From Marchantia polymorpha subsp. ruderalis (lineage: Eukaryota > Streptophyta > Marchantiopsida > Marchantiales > Marchantiaceae): a stretch of DNA of 64,000 nt. Every line of letters begins with the position of its first letter. Position 1 is the stretch's first letter. A program made the position numbers and the translations under genes. Positions 46,801 through 61,345 of this stretch are shown piece by piece. The DNA is taken from the NCBI GenBank assembly GCA_037833965.1, contig AP031351.1:31446501-31510500 (forward strand). Reading direction: 5' to 3'. The notes under the pieces are model-generated. The model did not search any database and had not been told where the DNA came from. It was given only the letters and a program-made list of their open reading frames with translations.

Positions 46801-49800
46801 TTTAAATCGGAATGTGTACTGATTTCAGCATGCTAATCTCCATAAAAAAAGACCTTTTTTCTGCCTTCCGTTCACCATATTCGTTCGGGGTTTCGCGTCA
46901 GTCTTCTGATATTAACATATACAACTACTTGTATGCTATCGATTGGCTCTATTACATCATAAACAAAATAATTGATAGCTAGAGAAATTTGGTGCGAATA
47001 GCCTGGATAGAATTTCTCCTACCTGATGAGAATGCCACATGAGGTCAATATCATAAGTCGGAACGCAAAGAATTTTCCCCTCCGACTTACGGAGTATATG
47101 CAGAAAGCATTTGTAACGCTGCAAAGCCGCTCGGAGAAATCTCTCGTCCCACATGTACGGTTGAGAGACCTGAACGCACGAGCAGGGAACCACTTCAAAG
47201 TCAAAGGGCTGTTTATCGAGCCATGCAAAATTTACTGACGGGCTATGTCGAACCATGTTACTATTTCCAATAGGAAGCTTGTTGCGAACACCCCTTACAC
47301 TGAAGGTGACGGGATAAATAGTAACCGGAGAGAGTTTGAATTGTGATTGCAAGGTTTACAACCTTTCGAAATCATGAGCACGTAGCCGCAGCGCATTCTC
47401 GCAGGTCCTTTCACCTCCTGTATCTCGAGATAGAGAACTCAGATCTCAGTGCTTAACTACCATACCATATATACCATTTGGACTTCGAAGTTCAATTTGA
47501 AACTTAGTTTCTATGGGAGTTCACGAATAAGGATAACAAGTCATCTCCTGTCTGCATCGCACAGGTAGCAATAGATTCACAGATTGGTGAATTTACTAAC
47601 CTGGAAATAGAATGAACTTTGCCTGGCGATAGCTGAAACCAACTGATTCTCTTCCGCCTCATCTTCCTCATTGTTGTCGTCGCTCTGCTCGTCTATGGGG
47701 TATACTTGACCGGTAGCGAGCTTGCGGATTTGAGGCAATATATCAAACGGCTCCTTTGGATAGCGCTTTATCCAAAGCTTACGACATCGATCGCGGGCGG
47801 AAGCCTCGCTCTCAGCGTCACTCAACATTGGAAAATCAATCACTTCATGAAAGACCGTGGAACAATATTTCCGGTAAGCCATCTGCACCAACATGCGCAG
47901 TACATAAGCCGAGGCTGTATGTGGACAAATTTGCTCTTGGATTCCTTATCAAATCCTCATCAGATCATTCCATCAAACGATCGATTACATGGAATAGACC
48001 TGGAGGTAGTAAATACTAATATCTTCATCAAACTTGCGAACTCATCAAGTGTATAGTGCAGTCATGATATACACTTGGTATACTAGCGCTCATGAACGCT
48101 GCCTCACCATGAATTTCATATCTCACACCACGAATTCATAGATATGTGGTATATTGCTCCGTAAAACAGACAGCTGTGTGTTGTGATTGATGCCGGAAGC
48201 ATTTCTGAAGACCCGAATAGTGAAGGAATGTAGTCAATCTCGCTGGACGAACTCCAAGAACTCTCGGCATGCAGCCGCTTAGTTCAAGACAAAAATTGGC
48301 TACTGTAGCGAGGAGCTAATAATAAGCTCATTGGGTAGAGAAACTAATAGTAAGCACTTAAGATTTGCAAAATGACAATTAATATATAGAGAGAAGTACG
48401 CACGTCAAGTATCTTCTGCAACATGACTAAAAACATGCACGCGATTTTTAAAATGCGTGCATATATATATCGCTACGGTGATTTAATAGCTAAGCTATTA
48501 GCATCATCATTGCTAAACTGACGAGTTATACACAGAGATGTCTTTTGCAGGAGGCCTTACCGGGTTGAGGCGATGGCAGTGCCAAACCCATTGTACGTCG
48601 AATGACGGAAGAAGAGCTTTGCTTCCTTCCCAATTAGCTCTCTTCCCTCGCTGGAAGCACTCAGCTGCTAAAGGCATCCAGAAATTGTAGTATCTGATTA
48701 CAATGTTGAGGCTGCCGTTAGTTTCACGTCAAATCACAAACGAGATAAAATTAGCCTCGGAATTGTCTTCCAAATCGGCTTTTACGATCCCCTAGTCCGT
48801 CAGATGCTTTAGTTACCCCTACCCGCAGACACATCTTGTAACTTTGCGTGCGATAATTGGTCACAAGTAAAAATCCCTTGAATGGTGTACGATGGATACA
48901 CTTGGCTTTAGTCAAATTGTCCGAAATCAACAATACAAATAATAACATAGAACCAATCGTGACGCAAAATTTTCTGTGCAGCATGATAACTTAGTAGAAT
49001 AATGTCCTTCTGGAACAGGTAGCTCTGAGATTCACTTCAAACAACTGATCATGCAGATATACTACAGAAGTTATATCTACTGCAGCATACAATATACGAC
49101 ATGTGAAGAGTGCAAGACAAACCGATCAGTGGAGTTACAACGTGTGCAATGCTACACGTAGTCGATCTCTAACCTTCCTCCCAACATTTGCTGCTGTGTA
49201 GGCATGACGTCTACCTGGTAGAAAATTTTGACAAAGGTACGCCTACTTGGTCGAAAATATGCACTTGCTCTCCGCGTGATGAAAGGGCTGCTACTTTGTT
49301 GGTGGCCTCAGGAGTGACGATTCACTTGAGAGAGGCAGTACCGCGTACCCCTTAAAGCTCATGCATTCTCTGGCGACAACCCGAAGGCTCATCAAGAGCA
49401 CTTTTTAATAAACCAAAGGGGCAATAGAAAATATTCCAAACAGTATTGGAGGGCCCCAACTATCTAAACGCACCGAAACAGTCGTTGTTGCCACGGCCAA
49501 AGCATGTAACCCGTTGATAGCACGGCAGAGCATTTTCGTACTCCGTCTATTGAAGCAAACGTTGTTCGGACAGGATTTAAAAATTGATGCTCAATTTTTT
49601 ATCGTAAATACACGGGGAGGTTGATTGGTTTCCAGTTCCTTATAGGTGCACTGTTTCACTTTGAAACAATGTATCAACGACTTCATACTCCTGATTAGCG
49701 TCGTCAACTCCGTCGTGGTCTCCTGCTCTGACCTTGTTCATCTGATATGAAAAAGGAGCGGACCAGGAAAGCTAGTGTTTTACATCCTGAGACTCCATGC

Positions 49801-52800
49801 AACTAGAATGTTATGTAGAACCCAGCAGTTGATTGGGTCAAGCAACGTATGTCCGTTCTGAACGGACTTATCATGAAACTTACTGTGTATATTTGTCCGT
49901 CAATACTGTTTTTGTCCTCTCTAACAAACTGATGTCATCAACTGATGCAGTCAGTACTGATACCCCATTCACGAGATAGACACACTTGTGAATGCAATTT
50001 CTAAACCTTCTCTACTCCCACACGATTTATTCTGGGGATAGTTGCTCGATACCAACAAAACTCATAGGGCCTTTCACATTGGGCTTATATGGGATAATCC
50101 CTTACACATCATGCGAGGGCCTATTCCCATATGTAAGCCTGCGCTCAGGTATATCAAACTTGTCATAATCTTTTCAATGGCTTAAGACGAAACCCTTCAC
50201 AAAGGTTTAGAACAAAACCATATGCTTGGCCTATGTTTTATCCGTACGGCTTGATGGGTGGCCTTAGAAACTTGTTTTTTCTTTGGTCATAACCGTATAA
50301 AGTCCTAGTAGTTACCCTCTTTCTTAGTTCCAGCAATACTTCTCTACACTTTTGAGGGCAAACAGGTTATACAAAAACTTGTCGTGTAGATCCGGGTTAA
50401 CATACCGACTTGAAGGAAACCTGAAAAGGAACTGATTTCTACGTAACCGTTGAGTTATCCCCGAGTATGCCACGCAGGCACCAGGCAAGATAAGGTAATA
50501 TCGCGCCAAATTTCCCTGCTTGAAACTTCCTGAAATCCCAAGTTTAAACCCTATATGAAAAGTACCGGAACCTAAGTTATTGCTGCGGCTAGATATTAGG
50601 GACGTTTACTTCTGTGCAACCAGGCCGTAGATACTCCAAGTTTTTAGGAAAGGATGCTTCGCCTTCCATAAAATGCCGTGCATTTGTAATTTTCTCTTTT
50701 GACACCAAAGAAAAACCAGGAGCTTGTAAGAACAAAACAGCCAGTAAATCAGCACGACTGTGGCCTCCCCACACCCTGACCAGTGTCTAGAACAAAGCTT
50801 TACAAAGTGCGGTTACTCTCAGTTGCTAGATATATATGATATTTCAAGCCAGGAGCAGGTGTAGAGGGAAAAATCAGGGGATAGTGGTTCGAAACCACAT
50901 CGCGATGATAGGCAATTGTGACATGCTCGCCTCTGGCAAATGTCTTGTCGAAGCCCGTGTGCGAGATGCATGTTCACGGAAGGTTCTCGAATCATCTACA
51001 GGCTGTTTGCGATGAAGATAATAATTTCATCGATCAATGATAATGTCCATGTCAAATGATCTCCATGACTCGAAGTATGTTCCTCTACAAAATTGTCCTT
51101 GTTCCTCAAGGTTCTGAAGGTCGTTTGTGGGACCCACCGACTACGTCGCCCTAGCATTACCTGCAGGCCTGCTCACGACTTCCTTGTTTCGTACGACACA
51201 ATCACGATCGTCATAACATCGTGCTTTCCAGATTTGCGTGCACCCAGTCAGTGGACACATCGCAGCCTCGATCAATTCCATTTTTCCCGGTGGGGTCAGT
51301 GTGCCAAACAGCCACTGCTTATGACTGCTCCTTTTTGAACAATTATAGTACAGCTGAGTCTCGAAACACGAGTATAGTCAAATTTCGTGCTCTACATGAA
51401 GTTAGACCAGTACGAAGCTTACATATGCATTCTTCTACCTTCAATACCGCCCAAAACTCGTCAGGAATTGGTTCGACGTTTGATTCGTGGATTTTCCGAC
51501 GTTGCCGAAACAGTTGGAATTCCACGTTACTCTCGACTGGAATCTACCTCTGTTACATTTTTTTGCTCAAGATGTACGGCAAACGCTGGAGATGCACGAG
51601 TTCATTGTGCGACTAGTCGAATGTTCAAAGGAAAGTCCCTTTGTTTGCAATTCACAGGACAGGATGGGAATCAATCTCGCATCTAGGATCCAGGAATATT
51701 CCACTAATATATTCAATATAACTTCCAAGCGTTTGAGGTTAGGCCTGCCAACAGATTCCTATCTTTTGGACTAAAAACGTGAAGGATTAATCGAGAAATC
51801 GACCTCTTGCAGCCATCTACGTTGAGATCTACGTATTGTTAGTTTGCGCCGGTTATAATCCAGCTATTTCCAACTTGGCCAGACTGGAACGCAGAAGCGT
51901 AGCAGGTTTAGGGACATCTGCATCCTGGAGAAATAAATTCAGCAAAAATATGAAGTCTACAAACGTTTTGATAGCGCACAGCAACCTCATATGCGCCAAA
52001 TCAATCTTCATTTAATTCTCCGCATGTCAGTGGAAAAGATTCGAGCGTCAAAAGTGATAATGATCGCGTATCATGCCAACACAACATGAGCAATCACAAC
52101 ACCACGTTCTAACTTTCCAAGAACATTCTCAAGCAGAGGCTGCATCGAATCTAGTGTCTCAAGGCTCATAAGAACACATGAAATGAGTTGTCCTACGAAA
52201 TTCAACACGAATAAGTTGTAACTAGTCACGCCTCAACGTTGAGAACTACGAAGGAATTCGATACTAAAGTAAGTTTGAATCACAAGACCCCGTTGCGGAA
52301 AGTTTCATGAGGGTAATGGTCTCCATCCGAGCACCGATCTATTTGATCAGAGAGAAAGCCGTTCGAGATCATGGCTTCACGAAAGACTAACACGGAAGTA
52401 TGTTATGGCGCTAAAGCAGTCTAAATTTGGACTGCGGGTTTTTTTCTACTCTCACTATTCGTGTATGTAGTGCAGGGAGAATGCTCAAAATGAGTGTCCT
52501 GATCGGAATTAGTAGCTGAACATTTCGAAGAAAATATACATAAGTTAATTATCTTGTCACTTGAAAGTGAAATGTGGATCAGAGTTCTGTAACGCTGAAA
52601 GTACTACTCTCCCCGCTCTCTTTCTCTCCTCTCAGCCAAACAAACAGAAAGTACAAAGTCATTCTACAAGACATGGGCAAACGAGATGATACAAAGGCTT
52701 TTGACAGAACAACGACAGTTCATAGGCAACTCGCGTGAAGATCAATCTCGCAATCGTACTCCATCCCAAAGGAGGACATACACCAGTTGGAATGCATACA

Positions 52801-53072
52801 GCAAGGTTGTACATTTTCGCTGGAGAAGTTAGGAATGTTAGCTTGTTTAGAATTCCCTATTCAGATATGAGCAGAGTAACACACCTTTTGATGGCGAGAA
52901 GTACTGCAGGACCTCGGTGTAGACCTGGAACACAATGCACCGCACGGAGAAAGCTCAGCTGGCGTTTGGCAGCTCCAATGAGATCTACACTTAAGTTGAT
53001 CTCCAAGGCAGCCAGGAGTTCGGATTCATATTCCTGTATTTCCTTCGAACCAGGAGCTGACATCTTGTCCAT
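43849..53072 (-). CDS. glycine-rich domain-containing protein, GRDP/DUF1399 family (9 exons)
   Basis: Exons with GT-AG borders: 53072-52885, 48693-48561, 47882-47601, 47169-47023, 46699-46382, 46241-45658, 45449-45325, 45033-44870, 44448-43849; 2541 nt, 846 residues, one open frame. The N-terminus matches the plant GRDP family: NLSVDLIGAAKRQLSFL, then VQWVWHCHRLNP, a VIDFP/KLWIKRYPKEPFD block and CVPTYDIDLMWHSHQ, the two tryptophan-His blocks of DUF1399. A C2-like or beta-rich middle follows (GGDLFLRLKALDAHKL, RGVILELRCHV), then VGTAIPFADDL, EGFVTLVRH and KATALFNWKLSAMEIYPEE. The tail has scattered Gly and Cys (SYVGFGGGIGG, CGNCASSCG) but no RRM. Arabidopsis relatives affect ABA response and development; the molecular role is unclear. 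Intron 1 is 4.2 kb, far longer than the others. Confidence 0.9.
48694..52884 (-). other. first intron of the DUF1399 gene (4.2 kb)
   Basis: Donor GTGTGTTA after AIK-AG, acceptor TTGTAATCAG. Short + strand open stretches at 51093-51774 lie inside and have no known motif. There is no LTR or transposase signature. Its size suggests old insertions. Confidence 0.6.
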
Positions 53073-56000
53073 TGATCAAATCCCGTATCACATAACAACC
53101 TCAGAGGTTGTTGAAGATTGAGCGTCACCTCGAATAGGCCAGGAGAGTTGAACCTTTCACTTCAATGAAAGTAAATTGGCAATTCAAGAACAGAATCTTT
53201 GAGAGCTTGGATACCCAGTCTGTGTTGTTGCTGGTGACAACCATTGGGTTGATTTCTGCAGCCAATTTTACGGAAGTTACTGGGTTGTATGCCAATCTTT
53301 CTTTTGATTATTGCCCATTGATCATGAAACGTAGAGATGAATGGCCAAGTCTCCAGTAAATGTCCGCTTGTACTTAGCGAGATCAGCATCTGCGGTGAGA
53401 CAACTTGAAGGCGCCCTCTTGAATTTTACTGACTGAACGTGGAGGCCTGCAACACATACATCTGGCCCAGAGTACACATCCTACTGAGACAGACATGCCA
53501 CTTCTCTTACAATTGGACTCCGAGTCCTACCCTGAGCTGATTTCCGTCTTTCTTGCCTTCAGCCGGATATATCACGATGTAAGATTACTGGCGCTCGCTT
53601 CCGAAGGTTCTTGCGAAGTTCGAGCGCAACGTGGATCTACTTCCTCTCGCTGACACGGCAACCCTGCAATACAAAATCCCACTCCCGAGCGTTCAAGCTT
53701 TCCTCGCTGATAGAACATGTGATCTGATTCTGACCAGTCGAAGAAAAATCTTCCTAGCGCTCCACAATTCTTACTCCGGAGGAAACTATTCTCCAACCCT
53801 CACTCGACAAACCACCTCGCCGACTACTCATTCTTTTCCTGCTTGCAGATCCGTATGCAATCTGATATTACGAACCATCATCTAATAAGACTGTCCTCGA
53901 AGTCGAGGAGATCTAACCCAGAACTTCTCTCGCATACGCTCTAGCTCTCTTCCCTGTGGGTGTGCGCTTTGTATTGGATCCCGATGCATCTCGCCCTCGG
54001 GAACACTTTCAGCTGACCCCTCACTCTATATCATGGTCCGAGATCACGGGTGATTTAAGGGCGGGGACCTCGCATTCACCCGATTCGCCACGTTACAACC
54101 CGACCCGAGCGTGGAATTGGAGGAACGACTTGTAATGGGTGTCGGTGGAATTGCTGAAGCCCACGAAATTCTTCACTGTACTGTACTATACTCGGGTATC
54201 CTTACCGTCCCTCGAAAAAACAACTACAGTAAGATCTACCTCCGACTTGGGAAAGATGTGACCAAATAAGGCCCTTTGCGTCCCAGCTCCAACTCAACAC
54301 CTACTTGCATGTTTTACGGCACATACTCAACGGGTCATCAAGCATCGTGGTATTCCTCTTCAGGAGTATGAGAATATCATAGACTATTGACAAGTCCGTT
54401 AGTTGTTTAATTCAACTATCTTAGCACGTACCATGCCAAAAAAAACATTACTGTGACTAGTAATTTATAATAACTCTTATTCACTCTGGTCTGGAATCTC
54501 ATCATTTGATACTTACATATGAATGTTCGGGAGAAAAAAAAAATATGATTTCCAGAGAGGATAACACTTGCAATAATTATGGTTCCCTAGAGGCTCCGCA
54601 TCATTCTATGAAATAAGTGACCATCGCTCCAAATCTCATCTTCAAAAATATAAACTTTGCGATAAGTAATAAATACTACCGGAAAAAAGGGTGTATGGGA
54701 TGAGTGTACTCTACTGGTTCAATTTGTGTTTTACAAATTATTTTTTTAAATAAAATCTGCACAGAATAACTATATCGATTTACATTTCACACATAATCAT
54801 TCGATGCTGTCTATAAAACCGAAAACCCCTTAAGTAACCTGAAAGAAATGCATTGCCTATCTATTACATGTGAATAAATCTTATGTCAGACTTCAATTCG
54901 TCGTTATGAATACTATTTGCTTCACGTTGATGAATAATTTCATTTTCTATTATTTGAATGAGATATCATCGTAAACTATTTTAACGGAAATTGATATTTT
55001 TTCAAAAAATTATCTTTTTTATATCATTTTTATATATTTTTTAAAATATATTTTATATTTAAATATTATTTGTAATATTTAATCTTATATAATGAAGTAT
55101 AATTTTAAATGCTAAGATTTCTTAATTCTGAATCCTTTTTTTTCAAAATATTACATACAGATTAATTCATATAAATTGATTTATTAAAATAAAAAAATTG
55201 TGAGCTTTTATCAGTTTGGTAAAATAATAATGAAGGAGTAGCGCTAAATTTGGAGTGTAAAAAAAACTAACTTATGTGGAAAAATACTATCATAAAAGCA
55301 TATAAAATTATTTTGGATTAAACAGAGATGTTGCTACATTATAAGTGCATGTGTAAAAAAAATATAAAATCTTTCACATATTTGTGTAGGCATATTCAAA
55401 GTATTAAATACGGAATATAAATTTGGATTTATTTATAAATTTTGAACTTTGATCATGTGATTAGTTTTTGCTTTAACTTTGAAGTTGATAATCCATAACT
55501 TCAACTTCAAAGTTGTTCAAATTATATTATTTTATTTTATTTCCTTATAAATGTACAAATTATCTTTGTATGAGAGTCGAAGGCTAAAAAATATATGAAT
55601 TTAGGAAATAAAATTTTATTGTTTTGTGTTGAAAATGGTGTTCGAACTGGAAATAAATGTTGAAAATACTGACCAATTCCATATTCTATAAGATGGAATT
55701 AGCTTTTGATTAAGTGGATGGAACAAATTTCTTGTGGTCAAAATACCCAAGCTTAAAATAGATAAATTGAATATGACAATATTGGATAAATAAATTACTC
55801 TCAAGAACTGAATTCAAAATAGTGATCTTTTCTACCCTATGATAAAGTGAACAAAACTGGACCGGTCTTCATATAACCCATAAAACTTAATAATAAGATA
55901 TGGGTGAGTTCTGGAACTCCTTGACTAGGGTTAAAATGAAAGGCGTGGAAGGCGTAAATAGTACATCTACGGCTCCAGTGCGATTCCAGTCGATTATTAG

Positions 56001-57588
56001 TTGATTCCAGTGCGAAATAGTATGTCTCCTTTTCACCCTGAGCTCCAAGCCCGTCGAACCTGTACGTCAACTGGCACTTGTTTCTCCATCGCAGTCATAC
56101 TTCTACCCCGTTGTTACGATACCTACGGCGAGTTACGGCGCTCGGGAGGTACAGTAGGTGCTGCAAATTAATTGTCGCAGGGATGGAGAACGTACAGTGT
56201 ACCTGAACACGCTACACGGGAGTTCTTCCACCATCTTCAAACTCCGTGCATGCCGCGGCAAAAGGTCTTTCATGAGCAAGGGCTGCCCAAGACTTGATTC
56301 ACAGGTACGGTCGTTACATCTCTATCACACATCGTTCGCAGTTCCACGAGAACCACATCTTTGTTCTTGTTAGAAAACTGACGCTTTCCGCTTACCATCA
56401 GTCCTTATACTCGTGATGGACAAACAACCATCATAAAATGGCTGACTTTATCGCTGTCCGTGTGAGTAGACACGACGTTGTTTAGTTTAGGGGTGTCGCA
56501 AATCGTAACTCTTGGGCCCCACTTTTTTTGCATAAAAGGCGTGGTCCGACCGATACGCTGTTGATTTTGTCTACCCATTGAAACTGCGGCAAGATGAGGT
56601 ATACCACCTTGAACATGATTGTTTACAGGCAACAAACCGGACTCGGCTTTTACGTCTCCGCTCCTGACGTGAATTGTCCACCACTAGCAGGCATCATTAC
56701 ATATTTGCATAAATTCCAGAAACAAAATCCAGTAGTTCTTTGGAAACGTATGATTTCACTAGCTTGGGCTTCTCCACAGAGCAACTCGAAACCTCTGGAA
56801 GTGTGCTGAGTAACTAGCACAGTGAAAATATATACAGTACTGAAACTGTATTACTGAAAATACAACTATACAGTAAGGAAAACGCACTACGTTTATTCAT
56901 TTACAGTGAAGTGGACAACTTTACATACTGCAATGTGGGGGAACTAATAAACTTGATCCACTCCATTTCGTCACTAGGCGTCAAGACGTCCTCTGTGGAG
57001 TGCACTTTCTAAAAAATTTGTTGCAGACAATTAACTGCCAAAACCTGACAAGTGCATCACATAACAGAGGGTCAAGAGTAGATATCCGCATATTCGCCAC
57101 GTTCGACTCGTAAAACCTTGCCCCTTTTTTGTGTTCAAGCTCCTCCGTCTTATGCGTAATGCAGAGAATTATTTACGTTAAATGCTGAGATAAGAGCTTG
57201 CAGTTCCGCACAATCAAGCCGGCTGAGAAGAATCACCTGCACAGTCACACCTGTGTCAGTTTTCCTCGTGGGTAATGTGATGGAACCGTAAATGGGTGAA
57301 GACCATAAAATACAGACTCAAGCCTCGATAAGTGACCATGACTTTACATGAGTACGAAAGTGACATGAACTAACCAACAGTCATGGAGGTCACCTGAAGG
57401 CCAGTCACCTACTTCGACTGGGCATCAATACTTCGAAGCTCCAACAACCAAGAAATAGTAAGTTCGTTATGGTAGGTTAGAGATTTTGGCCTGTCTAAGG
57501 CGACGGTCAAAGGGAGAACACCTCATATGGGCAATCGTCCTATGAAATACTGTAAATGTTTGAGGTGATGCATTGACCACCATGTCAC
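53073..57588. other. region between DUF1399 and TruA-like genes; no gene supported
   Basis: 53073 to about 54300 holds the DUF1399 promoter and some coding-looking + strand stretches (for example 53487-53600 and 53935-54135), none recognised. 54370-55830 is very AT-rich. 55900-57580 is more balanced, with short frames only. Confidence 0.35.
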
Positions 57589-59754
57589 TCATGAGACTGA
57601 GATAGCGAAAGAGTTCATGCCCCGCTGATTAGTAATCTGACGGTAACCCAAGCTCGTTTTCGGTATAGAGTCTGGTGGGAAGAAAAGTGCTTCATCATAA
57701 TGAACGGTCATCAAGTAAAGACCATGTGCGGGTGCAGTAGGGGCAAATTCAGCGAGCTTCTCCCTTTTCTGAGAGGCCAAAACATCAGAAACAGCTCTAA
57801 CAGAGGTGGTCCCTCTTCCGATTTCCAAAAGCAGCCCGACCTGCAACACGTCAGTATTGTATTGTCAATAGGCTGATTCCAGGCGGGGGACACTTTCTCC
57901 AATGCATTCTTCCTAACATATATATATATATACCCTAAACCCTACCCACTTGGCTAACATCGAGGCCATTCCTGAACAGTTTGTGAAAACCAGATGTGCT
58001 GAGATGACTGCTCAATTGACCGTCATTGAAGAGGATTACCATGTTACGAACTTGCTTATAGAAAAACCCAGTTCCCTCCACTTCGAAAATCAACTGCGGA
58101 CCCTGGAAAAAGCGATCAGCACAAATGATCCAATCAGCTGAGAATCCGAGGCTTAGGTACTCTTAAATCATAAGGCGTATGACTCCGATATGGATCAAAT
58201 CTACTTTTCGTAAAATTACGAAGTCCCCCTTCCACCCTTCTGTCCTCTTCCAAGACGTTCTAGATCTCACAATGGCGAAAAATTACAAAAAAACAGTTCT
58301 GTCGAGCAGATTAATATTGACTTCATATCAAGGAGAAATAAAAAAGAAGCCTATGGCCTACCACTGATTCAACGCTGAACTTGGTGATATTTCTGATCGG
58401 ATTATCAAGCACCCTTAGCGAAGTGTTCGCGAAAGCAGAAAAGTTGTGCTCTCCTGTTAGAAGCGACGCTGCTTCTCGCATGGAATCCATATCAATAACA
58501 TGAGGGAAGAAATAAGCATAGGAACGCTGGAATGGATCCATAACAGGGCCCAAGTCGGCCTTATACTTGTACGTTTTCCGAAGAGCCGAGTAGCGAGCGT
58601 GAAATTCAGGCTGCACAGCTCGAATTTCTCGTATCCGGACATCTTGCGGCAAAATCGAGTTCAGTGACGTATGTAGGGGTTCCAATTTCTTCAGCATAAA
58701 TGGAGTGCAGAAGTGTACAACCTAGATGCCCCGAACAATATTTCAGCAAACTGTTGCATTTTCCGTATAACAATTTAGAGCATATATTCAAAATAGTTTC
58801 TGAGACTAAAAACCCCTTGACTTGGAGGCTAAGAGATGATGATTATGGAGAATCAAGCCCACCGTGAACTGGCCTAAAACACGGCCGCTTGAACGCTTGT
58901 TTTTTAAAATGACAATGAAGATCCCGGAAATCGTAAAAGCGACTACTCACCTGACCCCAGGCATGAACACCAGCATCCGTACGACCAGCTGCCGTGAGAG
59001 CCAAATTTTCACGAGAACATCTCGTTATCTGAAAGAGAGCATCCTCAAGGGTCTTCTGTACTGTGATGTTTTTTGGCTGTATTTGCCAACCTGCGCATAG
59101 ATCCGGTTTATCTCATCAGACACAAATACTCGTCAAACCTGCCTTTGTCCGAACATAGTGACTCATAACCTACTTAAACATCTACCGTTCGACGTCCAGG
59201 CTGATCACACTACCATATCTGAACCCACAATCTACAGAGAAACGATGTAGCTGTAAAATCTTTCCAAAACCTGAGTATTTGCTTCCATCGTAGGATACAA
59301 CCATAGACCACTTCCAGCTGTCCACTTTTGGGATATCTCCATCTTCGATACGGTTATAATTCCCCTCTCCGGCCAGAGAAGCGGTAGATTTTATTCCTGA
59401 TAAGAACTGCAGCAACAATTTTTAATGCCATAAACTGGACTCACATCGCATCACATCACTGATGAGATTGAAGAGGGGAGCGAAATGCTAGTACCTCAGC
59501 GAATTGAGAGAATTTATAAAATATGATCTACAAGAGGACACGCCTGAGAAGCTGATACCACTTCACATACTAGTGGATTGATTAGATCCCGGTTCACTTA
59601 CTTTAGTTCCTGGCTTCTGATGATAGGTGCTTTGCACGACGTGAACGTTCATCTTTGACGGTGCAATGGCCACTGTACTTTTCCTCTTCGTCCCCTGAAA
59701 GTTCACTCTGATCGGAAGACTAACTGTTGTCACCCAGCATGCAGAAACCTCCAT
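57589..59754 (-). CDS. TruA-family tRNA pseudouridine synthase (6 exons)
   Basis: Converts uridine to pseudouridine in tRNA. Exons: 59754-59602, 59406-59271, 59090-58951, 58721-58362, 58102-58040, 57840-57589; 1104 nt, 367 residues, GT-AG throughout. Motifs in order: [16 protein letters not shown] (family opening YDGxxYxGWQ), then [17 protein letters not shown], whose Asp is the catalytic nucleophile. Next come [21 protein letters not shown] (RxxYxYR-type block), [31 protein letters not shown] and [11 protein letters not shown]. It ends [15 protein letters not shown] and a short tail. The N-terminal 50 residues are hydroxylated and basic with few acids and could be an organelle transit peptide. 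Length fits plant TruA-like proteins; which tRNA position it modifies cannot be told. Confidence 0.92.
57918..57933. repeat. (TA)n microsatellite in an intron
   Basis: A run of ATATATATATATATA in the last intron of the TruA-like gene, followed by TACCCTAAACCCTACCC, a telomere-like word. Confidence 0.7.
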
Positions 59755-61345
59755 GTTATCTGTTCTAGGGAATACGGCACAGAAACAATTTCCACACCAC
59801 CGTAATGTGCAACGAGATCGTTGGCATTAACTGAACAAGAATTCGGACACTGTCGCCTTCCTCGACGCAGGCGCCTGATTAGGCCAAGGTTACGGTTAGA
59901 CCGGCTGACGACTGACATTGGCTATATACAAGATAAATCTGGGGTACATGTATTCCGATAGAGGCTGCTCTGCCTACAACACAGAGCGACAACCTTCAAG
60001 GGCACATATGTGAGCAACTCAGTTTGACTGCAGCAAAATTTCCTCTCAGAACATCGACCCTTCCTCAGTCCGCACATCCCGTGCTGAGCAGGACAAGCAG
60101 GGGAGAATATTCTATCCGAACTGTAAGCTCAACAACAGCACCCTATCCCGTCATCTTCATCGCCGTTCATGCGGTCTAGATCATGGGCACCAATCCTTTG
60201 GCATATTGCAGAGCGATTTGATTACAAATGCACGCGATGTAATGAGCAATGTATCTGACCTTCGGGCGATTAAGGACTGGCACCAAAGACATCCCTCTCT
60301 CCTTCCTTAAGCCTCGAGCATCACATAGTATTTATAATTACGACGCATGAGACGAACTCTACGGAGTGGCAGATGTTGCCATTTTGATAACATCCTTTGT
60401 GTGCTGTTCGTTCTCCCAGGATTTAAGAATCCGAGTTATTAAGAGGTTTAATGAGCAATACTTTTCTTCTCCCTCATCCTTGGCACATACAAAGGGGCCA
60501 CTATCAGGCATCTTTAGAACATAGTTGCCAAAATCCTAGAATTCGCGCCAGCCATGAGCTGCATTCTTCGGTCTGAAATTTCCGGCGTTCACTGAGATTC
60601 TCAAACGAAAGTGTAGCGGTCGGGGGTAGATCTCTGATTCCACACCTTCGTCCATGAGGTCTTTTCAGGAATCGTATCCATCAAGGGGATACAATAATTA
60701 TATAACAATATATATATAATGAACTTAGAAAAGAAGTAACCAATGAACCCAGTGTGAATACTTGAAAGTAAGTATTTCTTCATTTTGAACCGTTACCCAG
60801 AGTTTTCTCACCTTCAGGTCTTATCAGTTTATGCAACCTGATCACAGTTATGTCCTCAGGTCTATGTTTGATCTTTCATAGCGCAAATCAGGGTCTATAA
60901 ATGCTTAACACTATTGAGAACAAAATTCACTCGTGAACCCTCGACCGGGAAAAAAGGTATCAAAAGGTATCATCACTGGGTCCTTTATATTCCCAGTAGT
61001 GACGGAGCGCTGACACTTTACATTTCAAAAGAAGAAGACAACCTCATATCCACGGGGTCTTTCCCATCCTTTTTTTGTTATCCACATGGACCCCGTTCCC
61101 ATCCAGACAGATGGTTAAGTATCTGGATGAGACTAAGGTGTTGAGAACAAAACTAGCCATGAAACTGCCCTGAATATCACAAAGCGCCACTCAATCTTTA
61201 CGCAATAAACCTACAATGTACTTCTTCACTGAGAGTAGTGAAGATAGCAAGACAGAATGTTGTTTCCAAAGGGCTCTTCAGTAAGCCCTCTACTCGGAAG
61301 TACCTATACAATGCACTGGTTCCACCGAATCCAGTCAATTACTGT
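59755..61345. other. intergenic between TruA-like and RTE1-like genes
   Basis: Contains the promoter and 5' UTR of the TruA-like gene on its left and the 3' flank of the RTE1-like gene on its right. A TATATATA run lies at 60709-60718. No open frame with a known motif. Confidence 0.4.

Noticed and set aside
51093..51774. Several overlapping + strand open frames of 80-130 codons
   Set aside because: They lie inside the first intron of the DUF1399 gene, overlap in two frames, and hold no motif I recognise.
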